Assembly: GCA_902775075.1 (NCBI GenBank) | Contig: CACYKX010000030.1 | Location: 1 to 19,410, forward strand | From: an uncultured Prevotellaceae bacterium | GTDB taxonomy: Bacteria > Bacteroidota > Bacteroidia > Bacteroidales > Bacteroidaceae | Length of the DNA stretch: 19,410 nucleotides | Direction of reading: 5' to 3' | Shown here: piece by piece, positions 1 through 6,429 of the stretch | Position numbering within the stretch: position 1 is the first letter of the stretch | Layout of the letters: every line of letters begins with the position of its first letter | Translations under genes and position numbers: made by a program | Notes under the pieces: generated by a model | Seen by the model: only the letters and a program-made list of their open reading frames with translations | What the model was told of the DNA's origin: nothing | The model's database searches: none

Positions 1-162
1 TACGCTCACCTCATCAAAATCTTAAATTATTACCGTCTCACTCTAGGACAACCGCGTCAGGAAGAACTACTTGAATACGTGTTCAGTGAGATTAAGGATA
101 CTAAGAAATTGAAAGAGTTATTTATCAACCTTTCACCCTTTAGCAAAAAAGGTTCGGAGTAA
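1..162 (+). CDS. C-terminal fragment of an unknown protein
   Basis: An open frame enters from the left edge and stops at TAA 160-162, leaving 53 residues. The tail is charged and probably helical (it contains EELLEYVFSEIKDTKKLKEL) and ends FSKKGSE. I do not recognise the family from this piece. The stop lies only 20 bases before the ATG of the WYL regulator, and no TAnnTTTG box is visible in between, so the two genes are probably co-transcribed. The call rests on frame continuity and codon use; the start and most of the protein are outside the window. Confidence 0.6.
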   Translation, partial: YAHLIKILNYYRLTLGQPRQEELLEYVFSEIKDTKKLKELFINLSPFSKKGSE

Positions 163-182
163 TGATATAAAAAGATAAACGT

Positions 183-1133
183 ATGAAGATACCCACATTA
201 TTCAAAGAATATATCTGGTTGATTGAGACCATTCATGAAGCTGGAAAGATTACGTTTGCAGAGATTAACGAGAAGTGGCGTAAGAGGGAAGAGAGTGGGG
301 GCGTGGAGTTTGCACGAACGACTTTTAACCGCCATCGCGACGCTATCCTGGATATGTTTGGCGTAGTAATAGACTGTGACCGCAAAGACGGCTACCGCTA
401 TTTTATTTATAATAAGGAAGTGCTCAATAGCGACAGTGTGGCAAACTGGCTATTCTCCACGCTTAGTGTTGGAAATATGTTGGATGAGAATGTGGGCGTG
501 CAAGACCGCATCCTCATCGAGAGTGTTCCATCGGGCAACGCCTATCTGAAGCGAATCATCAAAGCGATGCGAGATAGTCGGCGCATCATGATTACCTATC
601 GCAGGTATGGTGCTGCTGCAGCTAACTCTTTCTCCGTGGCACCTTATTGTGTGAAGTTGTTTAAACGTCGCTGGTATGTGCTGGTTAGGATGGACAGGCC
701 TTCATATAATCAAGAGGAAGGAAAAAGCTACTCAATGGCAGTTTTCTCGCTTGACCGTATAGAAAGCGTAGAGTTGCAGCAGGAGAAATTCGTGATGGAT
801 CCCGATTTTGATGCGAATGAATTCTTTGGCGAATGCTTTGGTATCGTGGTGGGTGATGGCACTTTGCCGGAGCGGATAGTTCTGAGGGCATACGGCATGG
901 AACCTCACTATATGCGTGACTTACCGCTACATCACTCACAACGGGAAATCAATTCTACTGAGGAATATACGGACTTTGAACTCTATATGCGACCCACATC
1001 AGACTTCAAAGGGCACTTGATGTCAAGAGGCGAATGGTTGCAGGTCATCTCTCCGAAATGGCTGGCCGAAGATATGCAGAACTGGCTGCAGGCGGCTATG
1101 AATAGGTATAAAAACGAAAATAATGAAGAATAA
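183..1133 (+). CDS. WYL-domain transcriptional regulator with N-terminal winged helix
   Basis: This 316-residue protein has the layout of Bacteroidales WYL regulators. Residues 1-75 look like a winged helix-turn-helix, with FARTTFNRHRDAI as the likely recognition region followed by a wing (DRKDGYRYFI). Residues about 121-200 form the Sm-fold-like WYL domain: ITYRRYG, APYCVKLFKRRWYVLVR at about 153-169, and FSLDRIESVEL. The last 110 residues match the usual C-terminal extension (WYLX). Members of this family sense nucleic acid or nucleotide ligands and often repress defence or DNA-damage genes; which applies here is not known. The neighbouring HIRAN gene starts about 95 bases downstream behind a promoter with a perfectly placed palindrome, a natural candidate target. 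No ATG upstream of 183 is better placed. Confidence 0.9.
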   Translation: MKIPTLFKEYIWLIETIHEAGKITFAEINEKWRKREESGGVEFARTTFNRHRDAILDMFGVVIDCDRKDGYRYFIYNKEVLNSDSVANWLFSTLSVGNMLDENVGVQDRILIESVPSGNAYLKRIIKAMRDSRRIMITYRRYGAAAANSFSVAPYCVKLFKRRWYVLVRMDRPSYNQEEGKSYSMAVFSLDRIESVELQQEKFVMDPDFDANEFFGECFGIVVGDGTLPERIVLRAYGMEPHYMRDLPLHHSQREINSTEEYTDFELYMRPTSDFKGHLMSRGEWLQVISPKWLAEDMQNWLQAAMNRYKNENNEE

Positions 1134-1149
1134 TTGAAATTTTCTTCAA

Positions 1150-1172
1150 GTTGTACCACGATATGGTGCAAC
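1150..1172. promoter_or_regulatory. Inverted repeat, probable operator of the HIRAN gene
   Basis: The arms GTTGTACCA (1150-1158) and TGGTGCAAC (1164-1172) are complementary at 8 of 9 positions around a 5-base spacer. The repeat ends 7 bases before the -7 box at 1180, so it covers the place where the -33 element should be. A dimeric repressor bound here would block RNA polymerase. The adjacent WYL protein is the obvious candidate by position only. Confidence 0.6.
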
Positions 1173-1179
1173 ACGCTCC

Positions 1180-1187
1180 TAACTTTG
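1180..1187 (+). promoter_or_regulatory. -7 promoter element (TAACTTTG) for the HIRAN gene
   Basis: TAACTTTG fits the Bacteroidota -7 consensus TAnnTTTG and is followed by CATCG. Transcription would start near 1194, leaving a leader of about 35 bases before the ATG at 1229. There is no clear TTG at the -33 position, which is occupied by the inverted repeat, consistent with a regulated promoter. Confidence 0.65.
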
Positions 1188-1228
1188 CATCGTAAACTTA
1201 AAAAGTCTAACTTTAAAACAGCAGAGTT

Positions 1229-1576
1229 ATGGAAGCAAAGAAGAAGTTTTTCATGGATTGCCACTTGGCTGGTCGAAAGTATCACGATGCAGACGAAGTC
1301 TGGGATAAGCTGAAGGTTGGCACAGTGCTGCAGCTGCAGCGCGATTTGGAGAATCGTCACGATATGGATGCTGTGGCGGTGATGTATCACAACGAGGAAG
1401 ACAACGATGACTATTGCATCGGTTATATCCCTCGTGAAGACAACGAGACAATAGCCTCGATCCTGGAGATGGGATGGAAAGATATTTTTGAGTGTCGCAT
1501 CAGCAAGATTAACCCGGATGCACACCCAGAGAATCAGATTCATCTGACAATCAAAATAGTCAGAAACGAAAAATAA
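1229..1576 (+). CDS. HIRAN-domain protein
   Basis: The 115-residue protein is essentially one HIRAN domain. The hallmarks are LQRDLENRHDMDAVAV (about 37-51), matching the family's L-x-R-E-x-x-N-x-x-D-x-x-A-V-x-V signature, and IGYIPREDNETIASIL (about 64-79). HIRAN domains bind 3' ends of single-stranded DNA; in HLTF-type remodellers they recognise stalled forks, and in bacteria they occur as small stand-alone proteins. Here it is preceded by a WYL regulator and its own -7 box with an operator-like palindrome, which suggests a conditionally expressed DNA-damage or defence accessory protein. That role is inferred. The start at 1229 is the first ATG after the promoter. Confidence 0.88.
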   Translation: MEAKKKFFMDCHLAGRKYHDADEVWDKLKVGTVLQLQRDLENRHDMDAVAVMYHNEEDNDDYCIGYIPREDNETIASILEMGWKDIFECRISKINPDAHPENQIHLTIKIVRNEK

Positions 1577-1594
1577 AGACTAATAGTCTGGCAC

Positions 1595-1602
1595 TAAATT
1601 TG
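1595..1602 (+). promoter_or_regulatory. -7 promoter element (TAAATTTG) for secG
   Basis: TAAATTTG fits TAnnTTTG and lies 39 bases before the secG ATG. Just upstream, AGACT-AAT-AGTCT (1577-1589) is a perfect 5-base inverted repeat sitting in the -33/-7 spacer; it could be an operator or a small terminator of the HIRAN gene. No clear -33 TTG is visible. Confidence 0.5.
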
Positions 1603-1641
1603 CTATAATAAAAATGTTAACCCACAATAAGGAAATAAAGA

Positions 1642-1860
1642 ATGTATACATTATTTGTAATTCTCATTGTATTAACAGCATTGCTCATGGTGGGCATTGT
1701 GCTTATTCAAGAATCTAAGAGCGGTCGTCTGGCTGCTCAGGTTGCAGAAATCGAGAGCTATGCTGGTGTTCAAAAGACTACAGACTTTGTGGAACGTGCC
1801 ACATGGGTTCTTGCAGGTATTATGGTTGTGATGTGCGTAGTTTGTTCTTATGTTATCTGA
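1642..1860 (+). CDS. secG: SecG-family preprotein translocase subunit, divergent copy
   Basis: The 72-residue protein has the SecG plan: a first membrane helix (about 1-22, LFVILIVLTALLMVGIVLI), the IQESK loop start, the Bacteroidales SecG signature KTTDFVERATW (about 45-55), and a second helix (about 56-72). SecG assists SecYE during protein export at the inner membrane. The loop is odd: the glycine-rich stretch normally found after QESK in Bacteroidales SecG (ESKGGGLAS-like, from memory) reads SKSGRLAAQVAEIESYAG here. It sits among accessory genes. It may be a second, diverged copy and not the housekeeping gene; that cannot be decided from this window. Confidence 0.8.
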   Translation: MYTLFVILIVLTALLMVGIVLIQESKSGRLAAQVAEIESYAGVQKTTDFVERATWVLAGIMVVMCVVCSYVI

Positions 1861-1869
1861 TTATCTCAT

Positions 1870-2093
1870 ATGACTTCTGAGCCGGATTACAATAAGCTTC
1901 GTGAAATGATTGTCCACTGACAGACGAAGAGTTTCTGTACTTTATCGATATGCAAAGGCGCTTTGGTGTACACGAACACTGGGGAAAGTATTATCATTCA
2001 TACCTGTATATCGATGATTACAAGTATTGGACGATGGGAGCACCATACGAGGAGACAATCATAATAAACAGAGCAAAAGTAAAAGAGGTGTAA
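1870..2093 (+). pseudogene. Small conserved protein broken by a one-base frameshift
   Basis: Starting at ATG 1870, the frame reads MTSEPDYNKLREMIVH and stops at TGA 1918-1920. The next frame is open from 1917 to the TAA at 2091-2093 and continues naturally: LTDEEFLYFIDMQRRFG, then YLYIDDYKYWTMGAPYEETI and INRAKVKEV. Adding one C at 1916/1917 (CAC CTG ACA) restores a single 75-residue protein. The YKYWTMG...ETIIINRA ending resembles a motif I associate with uncharacterised Bacteroidales proteins, but I cannot name the family. Its stop is 3 bases before the ADP-ribosylglycohydrolase ATG, so it was probably the first gene of that operon. A sequencing error is the alternative to real decay. Confidence 0.7.
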
Positions 2094-2096
2094 TAT

Positions 2097-2879
2097 ATGT
2101 TAGGAGCAATAATAGGTGATATTGTTGGTAGTCGCTGGGAGTTTAACCCAACCAATGACTACAACTTTGAATGGTTGTCTGATGAGAACGGCTTTACGGA
2201 TGATACTATCTGTACCGTAGCCGTTGCAGATGCATTGCTGCATGACAGAGAATTTGGCGAGAGTATTCATGACTGGTGCAACCGTTATCCGCATCCGATG
2301 GGAGGCTATGGTGGACGTTTCGCTGGGTGGGTACATAGTGATAATCCACAGCCATACAACAGCTTTGGTAATGGGGCAGCCATGCGAGTGAGTCCAGTTG
2401 CCTATTGGTTCAAGAACATAGACGAGGTGCTAGATGCTGCAGCAGGTACCGCACTTCCGTCACATAACCACGACGAAGGTATCAAAGGTGCACAGACTGT
2501 CGCACTTGCTATCTTTAAAGCTTTGCTTTATGGCCAAGATGCTCCTGAACATATTGATGAGATATTGGTTGATTGTGAGGAGTTTTCTGGGTATGACATC
2601 AACATCCGTAAGGAAGATGTCATCAACCGCTTCGACGAAACATGTCAGGGCACTGTTCCTGTAGCTCTTTGGATTATTGGTGAAAGCACTTCATTTGAGG
2701 ATGCTATACGAAAGGCTGTCAGCCTTGGTGCAGACGCTGATACACTTGGCGCCATCGTTGGCAGCATTGCAGAAGCCATCTGGGGAATTCCTGATGATTT
2801 AAAGCAAGGCATATTGGAGTATCTGCCGGAAGAAATGAGAGCGATTGTTGAAAAATTCTATAACCATATAAACAAATAA
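2097..2879 (+). CDS. ADP-ribosylglycohydrolase (DraG family)
   Basis: The protein (260 residues) carries the DraG-fold signatures in order: GAIIGDIVGSRWEF near the N-terminus, FTDDT (33-37) for the di-metal site, GNGAAMRVSPV (about 91-101), SHNHDEGIKGA (about 122-132) and GADADTLGAIVG near 230-241, the second metal-binding motif. Enzymes of this family hydrolyse the N- or O-glycosidic bond of ADP-ribosylated protein, nucleic acid or small molecules. Catalytic positions look intact. The stop codon overlaps the Nudix ATG (TAATG), so the two are translationally coupled: ADP-ribose released here could be hydrolysed by the next enzyme. The substrate is unknown, and no ADP-ribosyltransferase is visible in the window. 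Confidence 0.92.
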   Translation: MLGAIIGDIVGSRWEFNPTNDYNFEWLSDENGFTDDTICTVAVADALLHDREFGESIHDWCNRYPHPMGGYGGRFAGWVHSDNPQPYNSFGNGAAMRVSPVAYWFKNIDEVLDAAAGTALPSHNHDEGIKGAQTVALAIFKALLYGQDAPEHIDEILVDCEEFSGYDINIRKEDVINRFDETCQGTVPVALWIIGESTSFEDAIRKAVSLGADADTLGAIVGSIAEAIWGIPDDLKQGILEYLPEEMRAIVEKFYNHINK

Positions 2880-3421
2880 TGATGGAATATAAATACAAGT
2901 ACCCACGCCCAGCTGTAACGGCTGACTGCGTGGTGATAACAAGAGAAAAGAAAAAAAAGATACTTCTTATTGAACGTGGACAAGAGCCCTATAAAGGCCG
3001 CTGGGCATTCCCCGGCGGATTTATGAACATGGATGAGACTATAGAACAGTGCGCCATCCGTGAACTTGAAGAAGAAACAGGAATAAAGGTCGGATTGTCT
3101 GACTTGGAAATGATAGGCGTTTACTCTAAAGTTGATCGCGACCCCAGAGGAAGAACAATAACAGTCGCATATTTAATTGAACTCGATGCTCCTTTGGAAG
3201 TCAAAGGACAGGATGACGCTGCAAAAGCGGAGTGGTTTGATTTGACAGGGGCTCCTGTAGGTGCCTTTGACCATGAAGAGATATACCACGATGTGTTTAA
3301 AGTTTTAGACCGTAAATTGAGAGCAAGGCTGAAAGATTTGGTTTATAAGGATGATATTGAAAATTTGAAACAACGTCTAAAACAATATGAAGAAACCAGT
3401 GAAGCGGGGAAAAATTGTTGA
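2879..3421 (+). CDS. Nudix hydrolase, probably ADP-ribose pyrophosphatase-like
   Basis: The Nudix box is complete at residues 47-69: G, five residues, E53, seven residues, R61-E62-L63-x-E65-E66-x-G68-I69. The N-terminal PRPAVTADCVV strand and the later YSKVDRDPRGRTITVAYL segment are typical of the ADP-ribose/NrtR-related Nudix branch, though no C-terminal winged helix is present (180 residues, with a charged helical tail DDIENLKQRLKQYEE). Expected chemistry is cleavage of ADP-ribose or a related nucleoside diphosphate derivative to AMP plus ribose phosphate. The ATG overlaps the upstream stop by one base, and a second ATG follows at once, so the start is secure within one codon. Together with the DraG enzyme it suggests ADP-ribose recycling. 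Confidence 0.9.
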   Translation: MMEYKYKYPRPAVTADCVVITREKKKKILLIERGQEPYKGRWAFPGGFMNMDETIEQCAIRELEEETGIKVGLSDLEMIGVYSKVDRDPRGRTITVAYLIELDAPLEVKGQDDAAKAEWFDLTGAPVGAFDHEEIYHDVFKVLDRKLRARLKDLVYKDDIENLKQRLKQYEETSEAGKNC

Positions 3422-3465
3422 TATATTTTTAGACTGACGTTTTAAGATTTACGGAGTCAGATGAC

Positions 3466-4128
3466 ATGAAAAGAATACTATTGATATTTGGAATGGTGCT
3501 GCTGACTATGACAGGAATAAGAGCACAGCAGCGAGTGAAGATTCACACGACGATGGGCGACATCGTGGTGAAGCTGTACGACGAGACACCGATTCACCGC
3601 GACAACTTCCTGAAACTGGTGCGCGAGGGCTACTACGACGGAACGCTGATGCACAGGGTAATCCGAGGATTTATGATTCAGGGCGGTGACCCGAACTCAA
3701 AGGGTGCCACAGCCGACAAGATGCTGGGCGGCGGCAGTCCTGACTATACGCTGGAGGCGGAGATTCGCGAGGGGCTGTATCATAAACGTGGCGCCCTGGC
3801 TGCAGCGCGCAAGGATGACAGCATCAATCCCGAGCGCCGTAGCAGCGGGTCGCAGTTCTACATTGTGTGGGGCAGGACGTTCAGCCCGAGGCAGATGGAG
3901 TATCTGGTGGAGCGGATGCAGGCCGAGAACCCTGAGACGGGAGGAATGACGCCTGAGCAGCGCGAGGTGTATGCTACCTATGGCGGCACACCGCATCTGG
4001 ACGGCAAATATACGGTGTTCGGCGAAGTTGTAGAGGGTCTGGACGTCGTGGAGAAAATTCAGAACGTTCCGACAAACAGTGCTGACCGTCCGCTGGAAGA
4101 CATCGTTGTCAGCATGGAAGTAATGTAA
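3466..4128 (+). CDS. Exported cyclophilin-type peptidyl-prolyl isomerase
   Basis: The 220-residue protein begins with a signal peptide (KRILLIFGMVLLTMTGIRA, cleavage likely after residue 20). The cyclophilin domain follows: MHRVIRGFMIQGGDP (62-76, with R64, F69 and Q72 at active-site positions), SSGSQFYI (126-133) and the C-terminal TVFGEVVEGLDVVEKI. An extra segment of about 20 residues around 140-165 (MEYLVERMQAENPETGG) is usual for Bacteroidales periplasmic cyclophilins. It catalyses cis-trans isomerisation of prolyl bonds during folding in the periplasm. It is richer in G+C than its neighbours and looks like a core gene in an accessory stretch. No TAnnTTTG box is visible in the 44-base gap upstream. 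Confidence 0.93.
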   Translation: MKRILLIFGMVLLTMTGIRAQQRVKIHTTMGDIVVKLYDETPIHRDNFLKLVREGYYDGTLMHRVIRGFMIQGGDPNSKGATADKMLGGGSPDYTLEAEIREGLYHKRGALAAARKDDSINPERRSSGSQFYIVWGRTFSPRQMEYLVERMQAENPETGGMTPEQREVYATYGGTPHLDGKYTVFGEVVEGLDVVEKIQNVPTNSADRPLEDIVVSMEVM

Positions 4129-4147
4129 CCTTCTAATGTAGATAAAG

Positions 4148-4155
4148 TATCTTTG
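4148..4155 (+). promoter_or_regulatory. -7 promoter element (TATCTTTG) for the antitoxin gene
   Basis: TATCTTTG followed by C is the optimal Bacteroidota -7 box. It starts 19 bases after the cyclophilin stop codon and ends 21 bases before the ATG at 4177. No convincing TTG lies at -33. Confidence 0.7.
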
Positions 4156-4176
4156 CAGCGTAAAAGACAAAATAAC

Positions 4177-4320
4177 ATGATAGTAACCGGTCAAACTACA
4201 GCAAATCAGAAGGCTAAGGCCACTTCTACACGTGAACGTGTGATGGCTAGCACCGTCTCTGTTGATGAGTATTTCGACGAGCTCATTTCTCAGGTTCATC
4301 ATGACTATGCAGAATTATGA
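4177..4320 (+). CDS. Small antitoxin-like protein of a RelE/ParE module
   Basis: A 47-residue frame runs from ATG 4177 to TGA 4318-4320 behind a clear -7 box. The N-terminal third is rich in K, T and A (TTANQKAKATSTRERVMA) and the C-terminus is acidic and helical (SVDEYFDELISQVHHDYAEL). This matches small antitoxins that wrap a ParE/RelE toxin with their C-terminal part. The toxin-like frame starts inside its last 20 bases (ATG 4301), the usual overlapping layout. The identification rests on size, composition and the partner; there is no recognisable DNA-binding domain, so self-regulation by this protein alone is uncertain. Confidence 0.55.
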   Translation: MIVTGQTTANQKAKATSTRERVMASTVSVDEYFDELISQVHHDYAEL

Positions 4321-4604
4321 AGTAAGAATCAGTCGTGGTGCAAATGCTGACACGCAAGTTTCTTAAGGCTATGATGACCGAAGAAGGGGCTGTTCGCTAT
4401 GCCAATGATATGCGAACAGAGATTAAGATGCTTGCTGTTTATGCTGACCTTTACGGAAAATCTACGTCACAGACCTTAAGGCAAATCCATCCAGACGCTC
4501 GTCGGATGATGTCTCATAACCGGCGCTGGATTTATGTCTATCATATAGAAAGCAAGTTTGTTATTGTTGACCGCATTCTTCCTGCGAAGATGAATAAAGG
4601 CTAA
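4301..4604 (+). pseudogene. RelE/ParE-like toxin, broken by a one-base frameshift
   Basis: From ATG 4301 the frame reads MTMQNYEVRISRGANADT and then meets TAA at 4364-4366. The adjoining frame is open to TAA 4602-4604 and carries the rest of a ParE/RelE fold: RKFLKAMMTEEGAVRYANDM, then DARRMMSHNRRWIYVYHIES, and FVIVDRILPAKMNKG. One extra base near 4352-4356 restores a protein of about 101 residues, the normal size for the family. The alternative, a start at GTG 4335, would lack the first beta strand. Toxins of this fold cleave mRNA on ribosomes or inhibit gyrase; this copy is probably inactive unless the indel is a sequencing error. The antitoxin next to it is intact. Confidence 0.7.
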
Positions 4605-4899
4605 TGTCACACCGTGCCTGTCACTCTGTGTGATTACGACGTGGTGAACATCATCCGTGAACACCCCGACGAGTTCCCCGCCTGGCACAGCTCTCCAGTC
4701 GCAGAGTTATACACGCCTCCCGTCTTCGAAAACAAAAAAAGTCCGGAGGGTACTGGTTCTAAAGCCAGTTTCACAGTGCTTCATCAATGTGTCAAGATGT
4801 TCACCAATACTTTTGCCACAAATCGGCCTTTACGGGCGAAAAAGCTTGAATATTCATATAAATTAACGCTTTTCAATAAAATTCTATTCATTTTTTTTG
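4605..4899. other. Intergenic stretch with no recognisable gene
   Basis: About 320 bases separate the broken toxin from the WG-repeat gene. One frame is open across it from GTG 4614 (LCDYDVVNIIREHPDEFPAW near the start), but its second half is AT-rich and runs straight through the next promoter, so it is not a credible intact gene; the first 35 codons may be a remnant. A weak stem-loop, ACTGG (4752-4756) with CCAGT (4765-4769), lies in the middle. The final 60 bases are very AT-rich and hold the promoter at 4900. Confidence 0.4.
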
Positions 4900-4907
4900 T
4901 ATCTTTG
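4900..4907 (+). promoter_or_regulatory. -7 promoter element (TATCTTTG) for the WG-repeat gene
   Basis: TATCTTTG lies in an AT-rich leader directly after a run of T residues and 18 bases before the ATG at 4926. This is an optimal -7 box, so the WG, glycosylase-like and nuclease genes probably form one transcription unit starting near 4914. Confidence 0.75.
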
Positions 4908-4925
4908 TGGCAAAAATAAACACAT

Positions 4926-6419
4926 ATGGAAAAGTCAAATAATCTCGTAAATCAAAGTCACAAAATTAATATTGAAATACGATCAGGAGATCATTATTCA
5001 TATTATGTTGATGCAAATGGTTTGCTAAAAGGAGAATGGGGCGGATTCAAAGAGCTATATGACTATGGCCCTAATGGCGAATCCATGTTTGAAATCTATT
5101 ATAGCCATTTCGGCCACTATATTCCCATAAACGAGTATGGATTCTTTTACAATAAGTTTTCCTGTGAGAAATATGATGGTATACTAAGATTACCTCATGT
5201 TAATCTCTATATATGTGAGAAGAATGGTCGATATGGTCTTATACGAGAAGATGAAACAGTAATTTTACATACAGTTTACAAAGAAATAAAGCCTTATGTT
5301 TGGGGTGTCTATCCTGGCTATGAAAGACGCCAGCTCTATATGCTTGGAGAAAAGTTCTATAGTTTATGGAATGACGAGTACAAAGAATCACTATTCTTTA
5401 TCGTAAGAACTGAAACAGGTAAATTTCTTTTTAATCTTTCTAAGAATAAAGAATCATCCGTTTACGAAGATATAACTTTTTCAGATTGGGAAGAACATCC
5501 ACAAATTATTTTCAAGGTAGATAGCAAATATGGCGCTTTAGACATAGAAGGTAATGTCATACTACAACCTAACTATGAATTTCCTAAATATCGTCGAACT
5601 CTATTTTACACATATCATGATAAATCTTTCAATGTATGGGTAAAAAATGGCTTGCTATATGGAGAGGTACCTTCATCACAATATGAGATATGTTTTTTAG
5701 TAGGAGGCAGTATTTATGATGATGGAATCTTTTATATCAGCAAAAGAAATGATAAATATGGGCTGATATCAAAAAAACAGAAAATAGTGTCAGAACCGGT
5801 ACTAGACGAAATATTGTTATATGAGCCTAAAGTATTTTTTACATCGGGATGTTTATATAAAAGATTATACAAAGATGTTCTCGGATGGACAGACGTATCT
5901 TTTGTTATAGCAAGAATTAAAGACAAGTATAAGTTGTTTAATGTAGAAAAGGGTAATTTGATTCTAGACAATTGCGACAGTATAAGCTATGTATATAGTA
6001 AAGATGGCAAATCGGATATAATAGGATTTTCTCAAGGTGATATTAAAGGTTTCGTCCTATGGAATGAAAGTATAGTTAGCACCGCTAATTATGAGGATGT
6101 ATATTTTGCACTAGGTTTCATTCATGTTAAAAAGGAAGGAAAGTTTGGAGTGCTAAAACTATCTGGAGAGGAATTGTTCCCGTGTATATATGATAACATA
6201 CTTACATCTATTAGAGGAATATTTACATTAATAAAGGACGGTAAACAAGAGATTGTTAACACAATTTCAAAAAAAAGTTCAAATTCCTATAGTACATACG
6301 AAAGACAAACCTATGGAAAATATGCAGGTTCTTATGCGCAGGATGAGATGGGTTGGAGCGATGACGATATAGATACAGTACTTGATGGAGACCCAAGTGC
6401 TTATTGGAACATAGATTGA
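4926..6419 (+). CDS. WG-repeat protein with conserved acidic C-terminal tail
   Basis: The 497-residue protein has several degenerate WG repeats, each a short beta unit of the type [W/Y/F]G-L-I-x-x-x-G-x-x-I-x-x-x-Y: RYGLIREDETVILHTVYKEI, KYGALDIEGNVILQPNYEF, KYGLISKKQKIVSEPVLDEI and KFGVLKLSGEELFPCIYDNI. Such repeats form extended beta scaffolds of unknown binding partner. There is no signal peptide or membrane helix. The last 30 residues are different: YAQDEMGWSDDDIDTVLDGD followed by PSAYWNID, a tail I associate with other Bacteroidales WG proteins. The gene is strikingly AT-rich compared with the cyclophilin upstream, suggesting recent acquisition. One base separates its stop from the possible TTG start of the next gene. 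Confidence 0.85.
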   Translation: MEKSNNLVNQSHKINIEIRSGDHYSYYVDANGLLKGEWGGFKELYDYGPNGESMFEIYYSHFGHYIPINEYGFFYNKFSCEKYDGILRLPHVNLYICEKNGRYGLIREDETVILHTVYKEIKPYVWGVYPGYERRQLYMLGEKFYSLWNDEYKESLFFIVRTETGKFLFNLSKNKESSVYEDITFSDWEEHPQIIFKVDSKYGALDIEGNVILQPNYEFPKYRRTLFYTYHDKSFNVWVKNGLLYGEVPSSQYEICFLVGGSIYDDGIFYISKRNDKYGLISKKQKIVSEPVLDEILLYEPKVFFTSGCLYKRLYKDVLGWTDVSFVIARIKDKYKLFNVEKGNLILDNCDSISYVYSKDGKSDIIGFSQGDIKGFVLWNESIVSTANYEDVYFALGFIHVKKEGKFGVLKLSGEELFPCIYDNILTSIRGIFTLIKDGKQEIVNTISKKSSNSYSTYERQTYGKYAGSYAQDEMGWSDDDIDTVLDGDPSAYWNID

Positions 6420-6429
6420 TTTGTATGCT

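Noticed and set aside
983..1543. 186-residue minus-strand open frame across the WYL and HIRAN genes
   Set aside because: It is antisense to two well-supported genes and its translation has no recognisable domain.
3697..4302. 201-residue minus-strand open frame across the cyclophilin gene
   Set aside because: It is a shadow of a clear cyclophilin gene with G+C-rich third positions.
4301..4366. Programmed frameshift in the toxin gene
   Set aside because: There is no slippery heptamer, and the flanking ACACGC is not a known shift site; a simple indel is more likely.
4752..4769. tRNA T-arm-like sequence (ACTGG, TTCTAAAG, CCAGT)
   Set aside because: The loop has 8 bases instead of 7, and no acceptor, D or anticodon arms can be built around it.
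4614..4919. Open frame of 101 residues from GTG
   Set aside because: Its second half is AT-rich, runs through the WG-gene promoter and shows no family pattern; at most the first third is a remnant.
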